Assembly (NCBI RefSeq): GCF_905171775.1
Contig: NC_053492.1
Span: 280,460,938-280,524,937, forward strand
Direction of reading: 5' to 3'
Length of the DNA stretch: 64,000 nucleotides
Source of the DNA: Rana temporaria
Taxonomy: Eukaryota; Chordata; Amphibia; Anura; Ranidae
Under the pieces are notes generated by a model that did not search any database, was not told the origin of the DNA, and saw only the letters and a list, made by a program, of their open reading frames with translations. A program made the translations under genes and the position numbers. Of this stretch, positions 45,695 to 58,205 are shown piece by piece (the first letter of the stretch is position 1; every line of letters starts with the position of its first letter).

Positions 45695-46199
45695 AGCGGG
45701 AGTTCATCCGGAAAAAAAAATTTAACATTAGATTGAGGCTCATTTTGTCAAGGGGAATCAGGTGTTTTTTTTTAAATCAAAGCAGTACTTACCATTTTAG
45801 AGATAGATCTTCTCCGCCGCTTCCGGGTATGATCTTTAAGACTGGGCGTTCCTATTTGATTGACAGGCTTCCGACAGGCTTCCGATGGTCGCATACATCG
45901 CGTCACGAGTAGCCGAAAGAAGCCGAACGTCGGTGCGGATCTTATACGGCGCCTGCGCACCGACGTTCGGCTACTTTCGGAAAATCGTGACGCGATGTAT
46001 GCGACCGTTGGAAGCCTGTCGGAAGCCTGTCAATCAAATAGGAACGCCCAGTCCCGCAGCCCATACCCGGAAGCGGCGGAGAAGATCTATCTCTAAAACG
46101 GTAAGTACTGCTTCGATTTAAAAAAAAACACCCGATTCCCCTTGACAAAACGAGCCTCAATCTAATGTTAAAAATTAAGTTTTTGGGTGAACCTCCACT
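45695..46199. mobile_element. TTAA-flanked element, AGCGGGAGTTCATCC ends
   Basis: TTAA at 45691-45694 and 46200-46203; right end GGTGAACCTCCACT. The two halves form a long inverted repeat (GCCGCTTCCGGGTATG with CATACCCGGAAGCGGC). Same family as 29159-29695. Confidence 0.88.
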
Positions 46200-46203
46200 T
46201 TAA

Positions 46204-46951
46204 TAACTTCAAGTAACATCAAAGTTGCACTAGAAGGTAATGAAATTACTTGTACTTGCGGATAATTACTATTGTGTCTAATGATCTCAGGTTTTTTTTT
46301 GCTGTCTGTGCCTCCATTGTGTTCCCCACAATTAGTGTTCCTGAAACATTGCTGAAAGAGTCAGGAAATTTGGAGATTTTCCCACTACTCAGTTTCGGTG
46401 ACAACTTGTCCTTCTCTTTATGAAAATAGGCATCAGGATTAAAGGTAAGAGTGAACCTCCCCAATTGGAACCTGGACATAATTATGCTTTGTCATTTTAC
46501 TCAAAACTGGAAAATATATAATTGTATAGATACCCAAATTTATTCTACTGGTTAGCATGGTTAGTTCTTACAATTGTTAAATAAGCATCATGGGTAATTT
46601 GTTGATGTTTAAAGTGAATCTATACCTAGATCATGCACAAGTATTTTACATATTCTGGACAAGCAGTAACAGAACCTTAAACACACCCTATCAGACCACT
46701 GTAGCTATAGGCATTGTGGAGAAATTATCTTCTAAGTTTACACCACAAGCACTGAAATCACAGCTGCTCTCCTGCTTATTTTCTATGGGAGAAGACACTT
46801 ACTGGTTTGACAGCCATCCAATGTAAACAAACAGCAGGTGTTGTAAGCTATTCAAAGCCAGTTAAAACCTGACCTTATAGTGTATGTGATGATCCAGGAG
46901 GATACATTACTTGAGAATATGTACAGCTTTAGAGGTCATTGATGCTTATTT
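46204..46951. other. Intergenic or intron sequence, nothing recognised
   Basis: About 750 bp. The ORFs here have no features that suggest a protein. Confidence 0.5.
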
Positions 46952-46955
46952 TTAA

Positions 46956-47492
46956 AGCAGTATCCAACCCAAAAGCAAACATTTATTATATTGCAGCTTA
47001 CTAATTATTAGATGTAATGGCTGCCTTGATTTTTTTTTTCTTTCTTATATTTTCATTTGGTGATCCAGCCAGTAAGTCTGCTCTTTTTCAAAAGAACAAG
47101 CTGTCTTACAGATGTATCAGTTTAAATGGATGGGACAAACCATGTACCACTGACAGGGGTGCGTACAATGATCATCTTGTACTTATTCATGTAAAACTTT
47201 TTTTTCCAAAAGGAATGTTTTCTGTAATTGATTATAAAGTGTGAGCTGGAATTTGGCTTCAATTTATTTGTGTATTTAAATCTGTGAGCACATTTAACAC
47301 TACCCTACCCCCAGACTGACAAAGCTGCTGAGCTTCTTTCAGAGTGGGGACACCCTAGCACAGGAAGTCTGTTACTGTTTAGATTAGCAGGTTAAAACAG
47401 AGAAAACAAAGCTAATGTAGCCACCATAACTAGTGATTGGTAAACTGCAATATGAATACATGATTGTTTGGGGTTTTGGATTTACTACCGCT
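46956..47492. mobile_element. TTAA-flanked element, AGCAGTATCCAACCC ends
   Basis: TTAA at 46952-46955 and 47493-47496. The right end GGATTTACTACCGCT is an imperfect complement of the left end. 537 bp, no ORF. Confidence 0.65.
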
Positions 47493-47781
47493 TTAAGCTA
47501 TTTTACTGCTTGTTAAGAATATGGAAATAACTAAATGTCTATTGTCTGAGTATATGTTTAATTTAAGGCAATATCTACACTGGAAATCAAATATTTTTTC
47601 TATTGAGAGATTAAATATTTAATAATACCAAGCAAGAAAGGGAGAACAGCCCTCCTTAAAAGCCAACTTCTAATTTTTTGCATCCAAATGACAAACTTGG
47701 TTCCAAAACAGCCTGGTGAGGAGTGAAATGCATTGAGGTTGTTATGGCACCAGGTGAACTATCAGTGCATCATTTGACTGC

Positions 47782-50205
47782 TAGAGATGGGCGTAAAGAC
47801 CCCCTGTTTGGTTTGTGACAGAACTTTCAAACATCGCAAAAGTTCCAAGCTGAAACACGGACTCCATTAAAGTCTATGGGACCCAAACTGGAAAAATCAA
47901 AAGTGCCTATTTTGAAGACTTACAATATATGCAAGTTATTGGGCAGACAAAGGGTATAGGGGTCTGCCTACTGCCCTGAAGGATATGTATCAATGCAAAA
48001 AAAACTTTTTTAAATGAGCAGTGATTTGATAATAATTCAAGTGAAACAATAAAAATTTAAAATTCCTTTAAATATAGTGCCTGATGGGTCCCCTTAGTCT
48101 GCCTGTAAAGTGGCACAGCTGTAATGTGTATAGAACCTGCTGTAGCAAAAATTATATATATATCAAGAAAAAATATGACATTTTCCCCTCAATCTTTCTT
48201 TATTTTGTAAACAACGGCTTGGGGAGCCAGGCTGTATGATGAGGCAACAATTTCATGCATTTGGAACAAGATTAGAGATTTTTGGATACATTCTAGTGTC
48301 TATTTCACCTGTTTTCAACTTTGGACAGAAGTAACAGGTGCGGAAAATTGGCTTTGGGTGTTGGTGGTGCCTTCACACGGTTACTCTATAGAGGTACTGT
48401 TGATGAAAGCAAAAATGGGCCTTGCTGTAAAATATTTATATTATATGACCCAGTCAAACAGTGGTGGAATTGGACTTTGGAAGTGAAATCTATGAAACCT
48501 AAACCAAAAATGTTCTTCCAGATAAAATTAACACCAACAAAGCTAGAGAGCCCAAACAGTCTTGCAGAGATTCCACATCCCAAAAACACATAATTGGTGA
48601 CATCGGCATCAGGGGCTTGGTAGCTGCTGCTAATTGAGAAATGATTCATTTTGATAAATGTCAGCTGGTCAACAGAGTCTGTGGACAGACCTGCTCTTTT
48701 CTCTGTCACAAAACCACTGAATGGCCTTTTGGAAAGCACACTGGATGCAGGGCAGCCCAGCAGCTCAATTGCATACTGGGCAAGTTCTGGCCAGTGGTTT
48801 ATTCTCATGACCCAGTAACCCAGTGGATCACTGACTGGAAAGCTCTCCATGTCTGTTTTCGCTCCTAAATAATCTCCCACCATATGATGCAGATGCTGCC
48901 AATGGGTTGTGAATGCTGACAGCATCAAAGACTAAAAAAAAATCAAAAGCGTCACTGAGGCGGTCACATTCTCCACTGCTATTCTTTTGACCAACAAAAG
49001 CCTCAAAGCTGGCTTTTCCATGAGACTGTAACCTACTAGAGTCTGGAAAGGCAGTACATAAACTCCTATTTAAGGTATCCTCAAGATATTTCATCCTCTG
49101 CACCCTCTGTGGGGATGGGATGAGTTCTGAGACTTTCCCCTTGTAACAGTGGTCAATGAGCGTTCCCAACCAATAATGATCCTTCTCTTTGATGCCACAA
49201 ATTATCAGGTCCTTATGTAGGGTTTGAAGAATAAGGGAGGCCATGCACTGCAAGTTTGTGGAGGCATGAGAAGCAGAGTACTTGGGGTCACTGAGGATTA
49301 CACTATCTGGAACTGCCTCCTCCCAGGCACATACTACTCACAAGTGTTTTGGGGATGAAAAATTATCTCTTAAGGTTTGACATATGTCTTCCTCTGCTTC
49401 AGTGCCTCCAAAACTGCCAGAATCCTCCTCCTCCCTCTCCTCTTGTGTGTTTTGTGGTGTCGCAAGAATGGTGTCTGCATAAAGCATGCCTAGAGAGGAA
49501 AGGAAGTCTAGTCCTCTTCCTCCTGTTGCTCTGCCTCGAGTGCCCTGTCCATAATGCCACACTCCAGCAGGAACACAAGAGGGATTGTGTCACTAATGCA
49601 TGCATTGTCACAGCTAACCATCCTTATCATCTCAAATGGTGAAAGTACAGTGCATGCACCCTTTATCAGCAGCCATTGTCATGGGAAAAAAATGCCTTGT
49701 CAAGCATGTGGTACCCAAATGGTTGGAGTTTTTGCCGCTCTTGATCTGCTTGAACAATGTTAACTTGCAACAGTGTGATCGGCTGTGGGAAGTGGCCCGG
49801 GGAGATAAGAGCTCCACAATCTGATGGAATAGGATAGCTGCTCTCTGCTCTTCCATGATGGCTGCCTTAAGAGGACATCCTGCCTCACCCTCACGTTGTG
49901 CCTCACCCTCACTTTCCTGATGCACTAGAATATACTGCAGTAAATCTGCACTGACGCAATACAGTATACAGTAGCAACACTGCACTGACATACTACAATA
50001 TACTGCAGTAAAAGTGCACTGACGCACTACAATATACTGCTGAAAAAGTGCACTGACACACTACAATATACTGCTGTAAAAGTGCACTGGCACACTACAA
50101 TATAATCCGGTAAACATGCACTGACACACTACAATATAATGCAGTAAAGGTGTGCTGACACACTACATTATAATGCAGTAAAAGTGCACTGACGCACTAC
50201 AATAT
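47782..50205 (-). pseudogene. hAT element with decayed transposase, minus strand
   Basis: The right end of the element on this strand is at TAGAGATGGGCG (47782). Reading the minus strand upstream, 48928-48386 encodes the C-terminal dimerisation region: INHWPELAQYAIELLGCPAS, then SSVLSKRPFSG and VDQLTFIKMNHFS, then a stop. Pieces at 49253-48828 and 50027-49338 in other frames (HYWLGTLIDHCYKGK, GTRGRATGGRGLDF) extend toward the N-terminus with several frameshifts. The family equals that of the remnant at 8568-9802. It is not active. The array at 49930-50205 lies at its upstream side and the left terminal repeat was not found. Confidence 0.75.
49930..50205. repeat. Minisatellite, unit 34 bp
   Basis: About eight copies of ACTACAATATACTGCAGTAA plus AAGTGCACTGACGC. 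Adjacent to the hAT transposase remnant, perhaps part of that element. Confidence 0.92.
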
Positions 50206-50658
50206 TTATAAGCTTCATATATTTGCTGTATATATATGTTTGCTCATTGGAATAAAGGGTGATGATTGCTTTGTTAAATTATTTGATAGTTGTTTAGGTT
50301 TTGATTTACCTAACATTTTAATAACTACTTACCATTATTATTTTTGTAGTATGTTTTGTTGATGATGAAATCAGAAAGGATAGCTAACTTTCTTGTAAAT
50401 GATAAACTTTGGCATTGGCTATAATCCAAGATCACCATGTATTTAACATCTATACATGCCTTGGATTTGATAAAAGACTGTATGTCAATGAGCTACATTC
50501 ACAGAACCAGATCACATGCCATATGTAGGTGTTCAGAGACATTTTCCCTAGATATCGAATGTGATCCTGAAACTGTCAATTCACTATCCAGTTCTGCGGG
50601 ATTTTACCCCAAAATACTGAAAACAAGCTGGAAATACCACATGAAAATACCACAGGTA
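50206..50658. other. Intergenic or intron sequence, nothing recognised
   Basis: AT-rich, no feature that I can support. Confidence 0.5.
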
Positions 50659-50662
50659 TTAA

Positions 50663-51109
50663 AGTGGAGTTAGACCCAAAAATTTTACTTCTGCTTTAAG
50701 TACCGGTGACCCCATGACATGCCACATTTGGCATGTAATTTTTTGGTACCTAGATTTGACAGGAACCAAACCCCCACTTCCTCCTCTGATGCCGCGACAG
50801 CAGATGGAAGTTCACATCTCCCCCCTCCCTCCCTGCAACACGTCACAGGTCCCAGAAGATTGCTCGGCCATTTACAAAGCACAGCGCAGCTCGCACATGA
50901 GCAGTGCTCACCCGGGTTTGAAGTCACAGCCAGACAGCCAGAGTTACAATGCCAGCACCACAGAGAGGAGGGGGCGAGGAGCGGGACAGGAGTGAGGCTT
51001 TGTGTGTCTGCATCTCTGGACTGTGGGACAGATGAGTGTCTGTTTATTAAAAGTCAGCAGCTACACTTTTTGTGACTTTTGTTGACTTTTAAATGGGTGG
51101 AACTCCACT
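50663..51109. mobile_element. TTAA-flanked element, AGTGGAGTTAGACCC ends
   Basis: TTAA at 50659-50662 and 51110-51113; right end GGGTGGAACTCCACT. The ORFs inside are read-through of a GC-rich centre. Confidence 0.85.
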
Positions 51110-51249
51110 TTAAGCTCAATTCACAGTATGTGGTATTTAGAGAATGTGTACTGGTTGTTAAGAAGTGGGCAGCCATCATGTCCTTAACAATCACGAGTCA
51201 ACAACTGCAGTCAGCCGGATTCCCTGCCGACAGCTGAATGTAAACAAAG

Positions 51250-51790
51250 AATTGCCAGAAATAAAAATTAAGGAAAAAAATGGCGTGGGGGTCCCCCCAA
51301 TACTTACAAGGCCCTTCGGGTCTGATATGGATTTTGAGGTGAACCTCCAGTCCCCCCAAAAAATGTCATGGGCCCCTCCAAATTACATACCAGATACCTT
51401 ATCTGAGTATGCAGCCTGTCGGGTCAGGAAAGGGGGGTACAAGTTAGCATCCCTTTCCTGAACCACACCAGGCCACATGCCCTCATCATGGGGGGGTGCT
51501 TTGTGGCAGGGACAATGGCCTCTTCCCCACAATCCATGGCTGGAGGTTGTAGGGGTCTGTGGGCATATCAGAATCTGGAAGCCCCTTTTAGCTCTGCTCC
51601 CGATGCTGTCTCCTGCAGTCTTACAGCTCTGCCACCTCCCACTGTTAAATAAATGAAAGGGCTGTGACACCCGGTGATATCACTGGGCTGCTCTGCCCCT
51701 TTTGTGGTTTCAGCGACCTAGCATGCCCCCGATCGGTGACATCACACTAGAGCGGGCAGTCTGGTTGTTAAGGTTTTTAAGGATGCTATA
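51250..51790. mobile_element. Fragment of the hAT-associated internal module
   Basis: CACACCAGGCCACATGCCCTC and GGCGTGGGGGTCCCCCC belong to the module listed at 31680. No terminal repeat nearby. Confidence 0.6.
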
Positions 51791-52195
51791 AATTTCTGCA
51801 GGCTTTCACGACTAAAATATGGCATGACTTCATACAATAGCTCATACAGTATTTTTGTATAATTTTTTTAATGCATGCCAAAAAACGCTTTGAAAAATGC
51901 TGTCCGGAATATTACCGCATACTCAGATGTGGTAAGATACCGCTTTGTGAATAGAGCCCAATGTCCTTTAAATAAAATATATGACTGTCCTTAAAAGAGA
52001 ACTTTGGCTTTAAAAAATAAAAACAATCATACTCACTTAGATGGTTGCAGCACCGTTCAGGGCTGCAGCTATCCCCCGCCACCTCTAAGACTGAGAAATT
52101 TGCAATCAAAGACCGCTGATCACTCAGACTGTACGTGCAATAACTTTTTCATTCCCATCCTCTATGGGTATAGGAGGACAGCTATTACAGTGCCT
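51791..52195. other. Intergenic or intron sequence, nothing recognised
   Basis: A weak TTAAAAGAGAACTTTGGCTTTAAA motif near 51991-52014 and nothing else. Confidence 0.4.
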
Positions 52196-52197
52196 TG

Positions 52198-53346
52198 AAA
52201 AAGTATTTATACCCCTTGACATTTTCCACATTTTGTCATGTTACAACCAAAATCATAAATGTATTTTATTGGGATTTAATGTGAAAGACCAACACAAAGT
52301 GGCACATAATTGTGAAGTGGAAGGAAAATGATAGATGGTTTTCAAAATTTTTACAAATAAATATGTGAAAAGTGTGGCGTGCATTTGTATTCAATACTTT
52401 GTAGAACCACCTTTTGCTGCAAATACAGCTGCAAGTCTTTTGGGGGGAGTCTCTACCAGCTTTGCACATCTAGAGAGTGACTTTTTTGCCCATTATTCTT
52501 TGCAAAATAGCTCAAGCTCTGTCAGATTGGATAGAGAGCGTCTATGAACAGCAATTTTCAAGTCTTGCCACAGATACTTATTTGGATTTAGGTCTGGACT
52601 TTGACTGGGTCATTCTAACACATGAATATGCTTTGATCTAAACAATTCCATTGTAGCTCTGGCTTTATGTTTAGGGTTGTTGTCCTGCTATAAGATCAAC
52701 CTCCTCCCCAGTCTCAAGTCTTTTGCAGACTCTGACAGGTTTTCTTCCAAAATTGCCTGTATTTGGCTCCATCCATCTTCCCATCAACTCTGATCAGCTT
52801 CCCTGTCCCTGCTGAAGAAAAGCATTTCCACAACATGATGTTGCCACCACTATTGCGCCTTGAGATGTTCAACGCTTGGGATATTTTTATAACTTAACCC
52901 TGCTTTAAACTACTCCACAACTTTATCTATGATCTGTCCAGTGTGTTCCTTGGACTTCATGATGCTATTTGTTCAGGAAGGTTCTCTAAGAAAGCTCTGA
53001 GGGCTTCACAGAACAACTGTGTTTAGACTGAGATGAAATTACACAGAGGTGGACTCTATTTAGTAATTATATGACTTCTGAAGGCAATTGGCTCAACTAT
53101 ATTTTAATTGGGGTGTTAGAGTAGGGGGGGGGGCTGAATACAAATGCACGTCACACTTTTCACATAATTATTTGTAAAACAAACAAAAAAAAACATTTAT
53201 AAATTTCCTTCCACTTCTCAATTATGTGCCACTTTGTGTTTGTTGGTCTATCACATAAAATCCCAATAAAATACCGTACATTTACATTTTTGGTTGTAAC
53301 ATGACAAAATGATTTCAAGGGGTATGAATACTTTTTCAAGACCGTG
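52198..53346 (-). pseudogene. Tc1-type transposon remnant with long terminal repeats
   Basis: Left end CAGTGCCTTGAAAAAGTATT and right end AATACTTTTTCAAG with TA on both sides (52196-52197, 53347-53348). The terminal repeats extend for about 200 bp with high similarity. On the minus strand near 52840-52560 are decayed pieces of a Tc1 transposase (the segment around CGNAFLQQG and WMEP). Size 1149 bp compared with about 1.6 kb for complete Tc1 elements, and several stops, so it cannot move on its own. Confidence 0.85.
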
Positions 53347-53348
53347 TA

Positions 53349-53855
53349 TGCTCAGTGATTACTCATGTTGGTATGGTGTATATTTAAGGATAAACTTTAA
53401 TTTTCATCATACAATACTTAATTTTTTCTTCAAAGTTCAGTCAGAAATCCAACAAACCATGATCAATCCCATCAATAGTCCTTCAAACCAAAATCAGAAT
53501 CACTTGTCAGGTGTCAGAATCACTTGTTGGATGTCAAAGTCATGTGTCAATTATTTAGTGTCATAGTCAGGTGTTGGGCACCAGAGACAATATTCAGCAT
53601 CAGGTAACAGTCACTAGATACCTTTGTTACTATGCCTCCAATTTCCTTTGTCCTGTCTAATCATATTTTTTGCCCAAAGTTCTATTAGCCCCATTAATAG
53701 TCTCTTTATAGGTAATTAAACATCTAGAGTTGAACATGTCACAGAAAAAAATACATATTAAAATAATATTTTAAATATGCATCTTTATGGCATTTCGTTT
53801 ATGTCTATCATTCATGTGCTACAGCCTTCATTTTTGTGAAGCTTCAAAATCAATA
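53349..53855. other. Intergenic or intron sequence, nothing recognised
   Basis: Has a short repeated word CACTTGT(C/T)(A/G)G(G/A)(T/A)GTCA near 53500. Otherwise plain. Confidence 0.45.
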
Positions 53856-54074
53856 TTATCTAGTAGGGATGAGCCGAACACCCTCGCAGGCAAAGAATGA
53901 ATTTGTGCGAACACCGGTAAAGTCTATGGGATACGAACATGAAAAATAAAAGTGCTAATTTTAAAGGCTTATATGCAAGTTATTGCCATAAAAAGTGTTT
54001 GGGGACCTGGGTCCTGCCCTGGGGGTTCTCCTTAGTTTGTATGTAAAGAAGCACATCTTCCCCATGTTCATAAC

Positions 54075-55788
54075 TAGGGATGAGCCGAACACCCCCCCGG
54101 TTTGGTTTGCAGCAGAACATGCAAAAAGGCATAAAATGTGTTCCAATACGCAAACACCGTTAATGTCTATGGGACACGAACATGAAAAATCAAAAGTGCT
54201 TTTGTTAAAGGTAAATATGCAAGTTATTATCATAAAAAGTGTTTGGGGACCTGGGTCCTGCCCCAGGGGACATGTATCAATGCAAAAAAAGTTTTAAAAA
54301 CTGCAGTTTTTTCAGGAGAAGTGATTTTAAAAATGCTTTAAGTGAAACAATAAAAGTGAAATATTCCTTTAAATTTTGTACCTGGGGGGTGTATATAGTA
54401 TGCCTGTAAAGTAGCGCATGTTTCCTGTGTTTATTACAGTCTCTGCACAAAATTAAATTTCTAAAGGAAAAAAAGTAATTTAAAACTACTCGCGGCTATA
54501 ATGAATTGTCGGGTCCCGGCAATACAGATAAAAGTCTTTCAGGTCTGGTATGGATTTTAAGGGGAACTCTGTGCCAAAATAAATATGGTGTGGGGTTCCC
54601 CCCAAAAATCCATACCAGACCCTTATCCAAGCACGCAACCTGGCAGGCCGCAGGAAAAGAGAGTGCTCCCCCCCCTCCTGAACCGTACCAGGCCACATGC
54701 CCTCAACATGGGGAGGATGTCCTGTGTGTGTTTTTTTTTTTAATTTTGACACTTTTTTTGTGAAATGGTAGCGGTAAAATGTACCCCGCTAACAATTCAC
54801 ATAGGGGGCTGGGATCTGGGGGTCCCCTTTGTTAAAGGGGGCTTCCAGATTCCGATAAGACCCCCACAACCACCAGGCAAGGTTTGTGGGGATGATGCCC
54901 TTGTCCCCATCAACATGTGGACATCCTCCCCATGTTGAGGGCATGTGGCCTGGTACGGTTCAGGAGGAGGGGCACTCTCTCGTCCCCCCCTCTTTTCCTG
55001 CGGCCTGCCAGGTTGCAGTCTGGTATGGATTTTTGGGGGGAACCCCTCAGCATTTTTAAATTTTTTAAGGTTCCCCTTAATATCCATACGAGACCTGAAG
55101 GGCCTGGTAATGGAATTTGGGAGGACCCCCACACATTTTTTATTTTTCTATGACTTTTATCTGTATTGCCGGGACCTGACAATTCATTATAACCGCGAGT
55201 AGTTTTGAATGACTTTTTTTCCTTTAGAAATGTCATTTTTTGCAGAGCCTGGTATAAACACGGGAAACGTGCACTACTTTACAGGCATACTATAGACACC
55301 CCCCAGGTAAGAAATTTAAAGGAATATTTCACTTTTATGCCTCATACACACGATCGGAATTTCCGTCGGAATAAACTCTGACAGGTTTTTTCCGAAGGAA
55401 TTCCACTCAAGCTGTCTTGGATACACACTGTCACACAAAATTCCGACCGTCAAGTACGCAGTGATTTAAAACACTACGACGAGCTGAATAAATGCTTCCG
55501 AACATGCGTAAAATTGTATTGCATGTTTTTTTTCGTCGGAAAAGCATACAGACGTTCGGAATTTCTGATAAAAATTTTTTCCATCAGAGAAAAAGAGAAC
55601 ACTTTTTTTTGCATTTATACATGTCACCTGGGGCAGGACCCAGGTCCCCAAACACTTTTTATGACAATAACTTGCATATATACCTTTAAAATTAGCACTT
55701 TAGATTTCTCCCATAGACTTTTTCGAGGGGCGAACAGCCAATTTTCGAGTCTAACTCATGCTCGACACGAACATAAAGCTCGTCCCTT
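54075..55788. mobile_element. Inner hAT element with perfect 8-bp duplication
   Basis: TTCATAAC at 54067-54074 and 55789-55796. Ends TAGGGATGAGCC and AGCTCGTCCCTT. Its two halves are long inverted copies (GTCGGGTCCCGGCAATACAG with TGTATTGCCGGGACCTGACA), interrupted on the right by a MITE fragment. Confidence 0.9.
55338..55605. mobile_element. MITE fragment in the inner hAT
   Basis: TGCCTCATACACACGATCGG after TTA, then TTTCCGTCGGAATAAA and TTTCTGATAAAAATTTTTTC. The right terminal repeat is not found. Confidence 0.6.
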
Positions 55789-57153
55789 TTCATAACAGTA
55801 CCACAGTAAAAAGACATTTCTGAAGAAAAAAATATAATTTAAAACTGCTTGCGGCTGTAATGTCAGATCCCGGCAATATACATAAAAAATCATTGAAAAA
55901 AATGGCATAAGTTCACCCCCATGTCTATTACCAGGCCCTTTGGGTCTGGTATGAATATTAAGGGGAACCCCATGCCAAAATTTTAAAAATGGCACGGGGT
56001 CCCCCCAAAATCCATACCAGGCTCTTCAGGTCTGGTATGAATATTAGAGGAACCATGCACCAAAAAAAAGGGGGCGTGGGGGTCTCCCCAAAATCCATAC
56101 CAGACTCTTATCCGAGCACACAACCTGGCAGGCCGCACTGTGGTCCTGAACTGTACAAGGTCACATGCCCTCAACATGGGGAGGGTGCTTTTAGGTCCCC
56201 CCAAAAACACCTTGTCCCCATGTTGATGGGAAAAGGGCCTCTGCCCAACAACCCTTGCCCCAGTGGTTGTGGGGGTCTGTGGTCTGGGGGCTTAGCAAAT
56301 TCTGGAAGCCCCAGTTCCCGCACACCATGTGAATGGGTATCAGGTACATTGTACCCCTACTCATTCACCAAAAAATGTGTCAACAAAGTAAAAATGTCCA
56401 TCCATCTTTTAATCACAGTGCCCAATGGTCCAGAGAAAAAAGAAAAGAAAAAACTTTTGGCGGGTTTTTACTTTGACAGCTGTTATATAGGCATCACATC
56501 ATGTGATGTCAGAGGCAGGCAGGGGTCAACCGTTTACCTCACTGGGTGGCTCCGCCCTCAGCTATATAACAGCTGTCATCGCACAAACGCTGCAGTCGGT
56601 GGGACACCTCCCATGGAGGTGGAGTTTTTCCTTTTTTTTTCTTGGGAACGTCAAACGATGTGATTGAAGTTGGATTCACATCGCAGGACACTTTTTGTTT
56701 TAATAAAGGAGTTACAATGTACCCGATACCCATTCACATGGAGGGGCAGGATCGGGGGGCCCCCTTGTCAAAGGGGCTTCCAGATTATGATAAGCCCCCC
56801 TCCCGCAGACCCCCACAACCACCAGGCAAGAGTTGTGGGGATGAGGCCCCTGTCCCCATAAACATGGGGACAAGATGTTTTGGGGGACCCCAAAACACCC
56901 TCCCCATGTCGAGGGCATGTGGCCTGTTACGGTTCATGATGGGGGTGGCGCTCTCTCATCCCCCTTTTCCTAAGGGTCTGGTATGTATTTTGGGGGCCCC
57001 CCACGCCATTTTTTTTGTGCTGGGTTTCCCTTAGAATCCATACCAGACCCAAAGGGCTTGGTAATGGACTGGGGGGACTCACGCTTTTTTTCAATGATAT
57101 TTATGTACCGTATTTATCGGCGTATAACACGCACAGGCATATAATACGCACTC

Positions 57154-57881
57154 GGGGCCAGATCCACGAAGCGCGTCACTTCTTTACGGCCGGCGTAGTG
57201 TATCTCAGTAACTTACAGCGTATTTCCCGTATTCTCAAAGAATTTGCGTCGTATGTTACGGCGGCGTAGTGTAACTGTGTCGGTGTAAGGGCGCGCAATT
57301 CAAATGGATGAGATGGGGGCGTGTTTTATGGTAATACGTCTTGACCCAACGTAAATGACGTTTTTTCTGAACAGCGCATGCGCCATCCGTGGGGGTATCC
57401 CAGTGCGCATGCTCGAAATTAACCCGCAACAAGCCAATGCTTACGACATGAACGTCATTCTACGCAAAGCCCTATTTGCGAACGACTTACGCAAACAGCG
57501 TAAAATTTTCAAAATTTGACGCGGGAACGACGTCCATACTTAACATAGGATACACCTCATATAGCAGGGGTAACTATACGCCGAAAAAAGCCTTACGGAA
57601 AAGACGTAAAAAAATGCGCCAGCCGGACGTACGTTCGTGGATCACCGTATCTAGCTAATTTGCATACTCGACGTGGAAATCAACGGAAACGCCACCTAGC
57701 GGCCAGCGTAAATATGCACCTTAGATCCGACGGCAAACTATAATGTACGCCAGTCGGATCTAGCCCAGCTTCAGGCCTATCTTGTTTTGTGCATACAAAA
57801 CAAAGATACGCCGGAGCAAACTAGAAGTTACGCGGCGTATCAATAGATACGCCAGCGTAAACGCTTTGTGGATCTGGCCCC
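57154..57881. mobile_element. MITE with GGGGCCAGATCCAC ends
   Basis: Ends GGGGCCAGATCCACGAAGCG and GTGGATCTGGCCCC. GC-rich centre with CGACGT words. Relative of 13471-14127. Confidence 0.82.
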
Positions 57882-57891
57882 CTAACTTTAA

Positions 57892-58205
57892 GGCCCTGTA
57901 CACACGATCAGTCCATCCGATGAGAACAGTCCAAAGGACCGCTCTCATCGGTTAACCGATGAAGCTGACTGATGGTCTGATGTGCCTACACACCATCAGT
58001 TAAAAAAACGACAAAACACAACGACGTGCAGACGACGTGCAGAAAAAAATGAAGTTCAATGCTTCCAAGCATGCGTCGACTTGATTCGGAGCATGCGCAG
58101 GTTTTTAACCGATGCTTTTGCGTACTAACCATCGGTTTTGACCTATCGGTTAGGCGTCCATCGGTTCAATTTTAAAGCAAGTTCTCTTTTTTTGGACCGA
58201 AGGAC
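57892..58205. mobile_element. MITE lacking one end, GGCCCTGTACACACGATC
   Basis: TAA then GGCCCTGTACACACGATCAG. The inside matches the MITE at 5398-5794 in reverse orientation (AAGCATGCGTCGACTTGATT). The second end is missing, ending at TTTGGACCGAAGGAC. Confidence 0.7.

Noticed and set aside
55989..56663. 224-codon ORF in the outer hAT
   Set aside because: Crosses several copies of the shared module and has no hAT transposase motif; similar chance ORFs occur at the other module copies.
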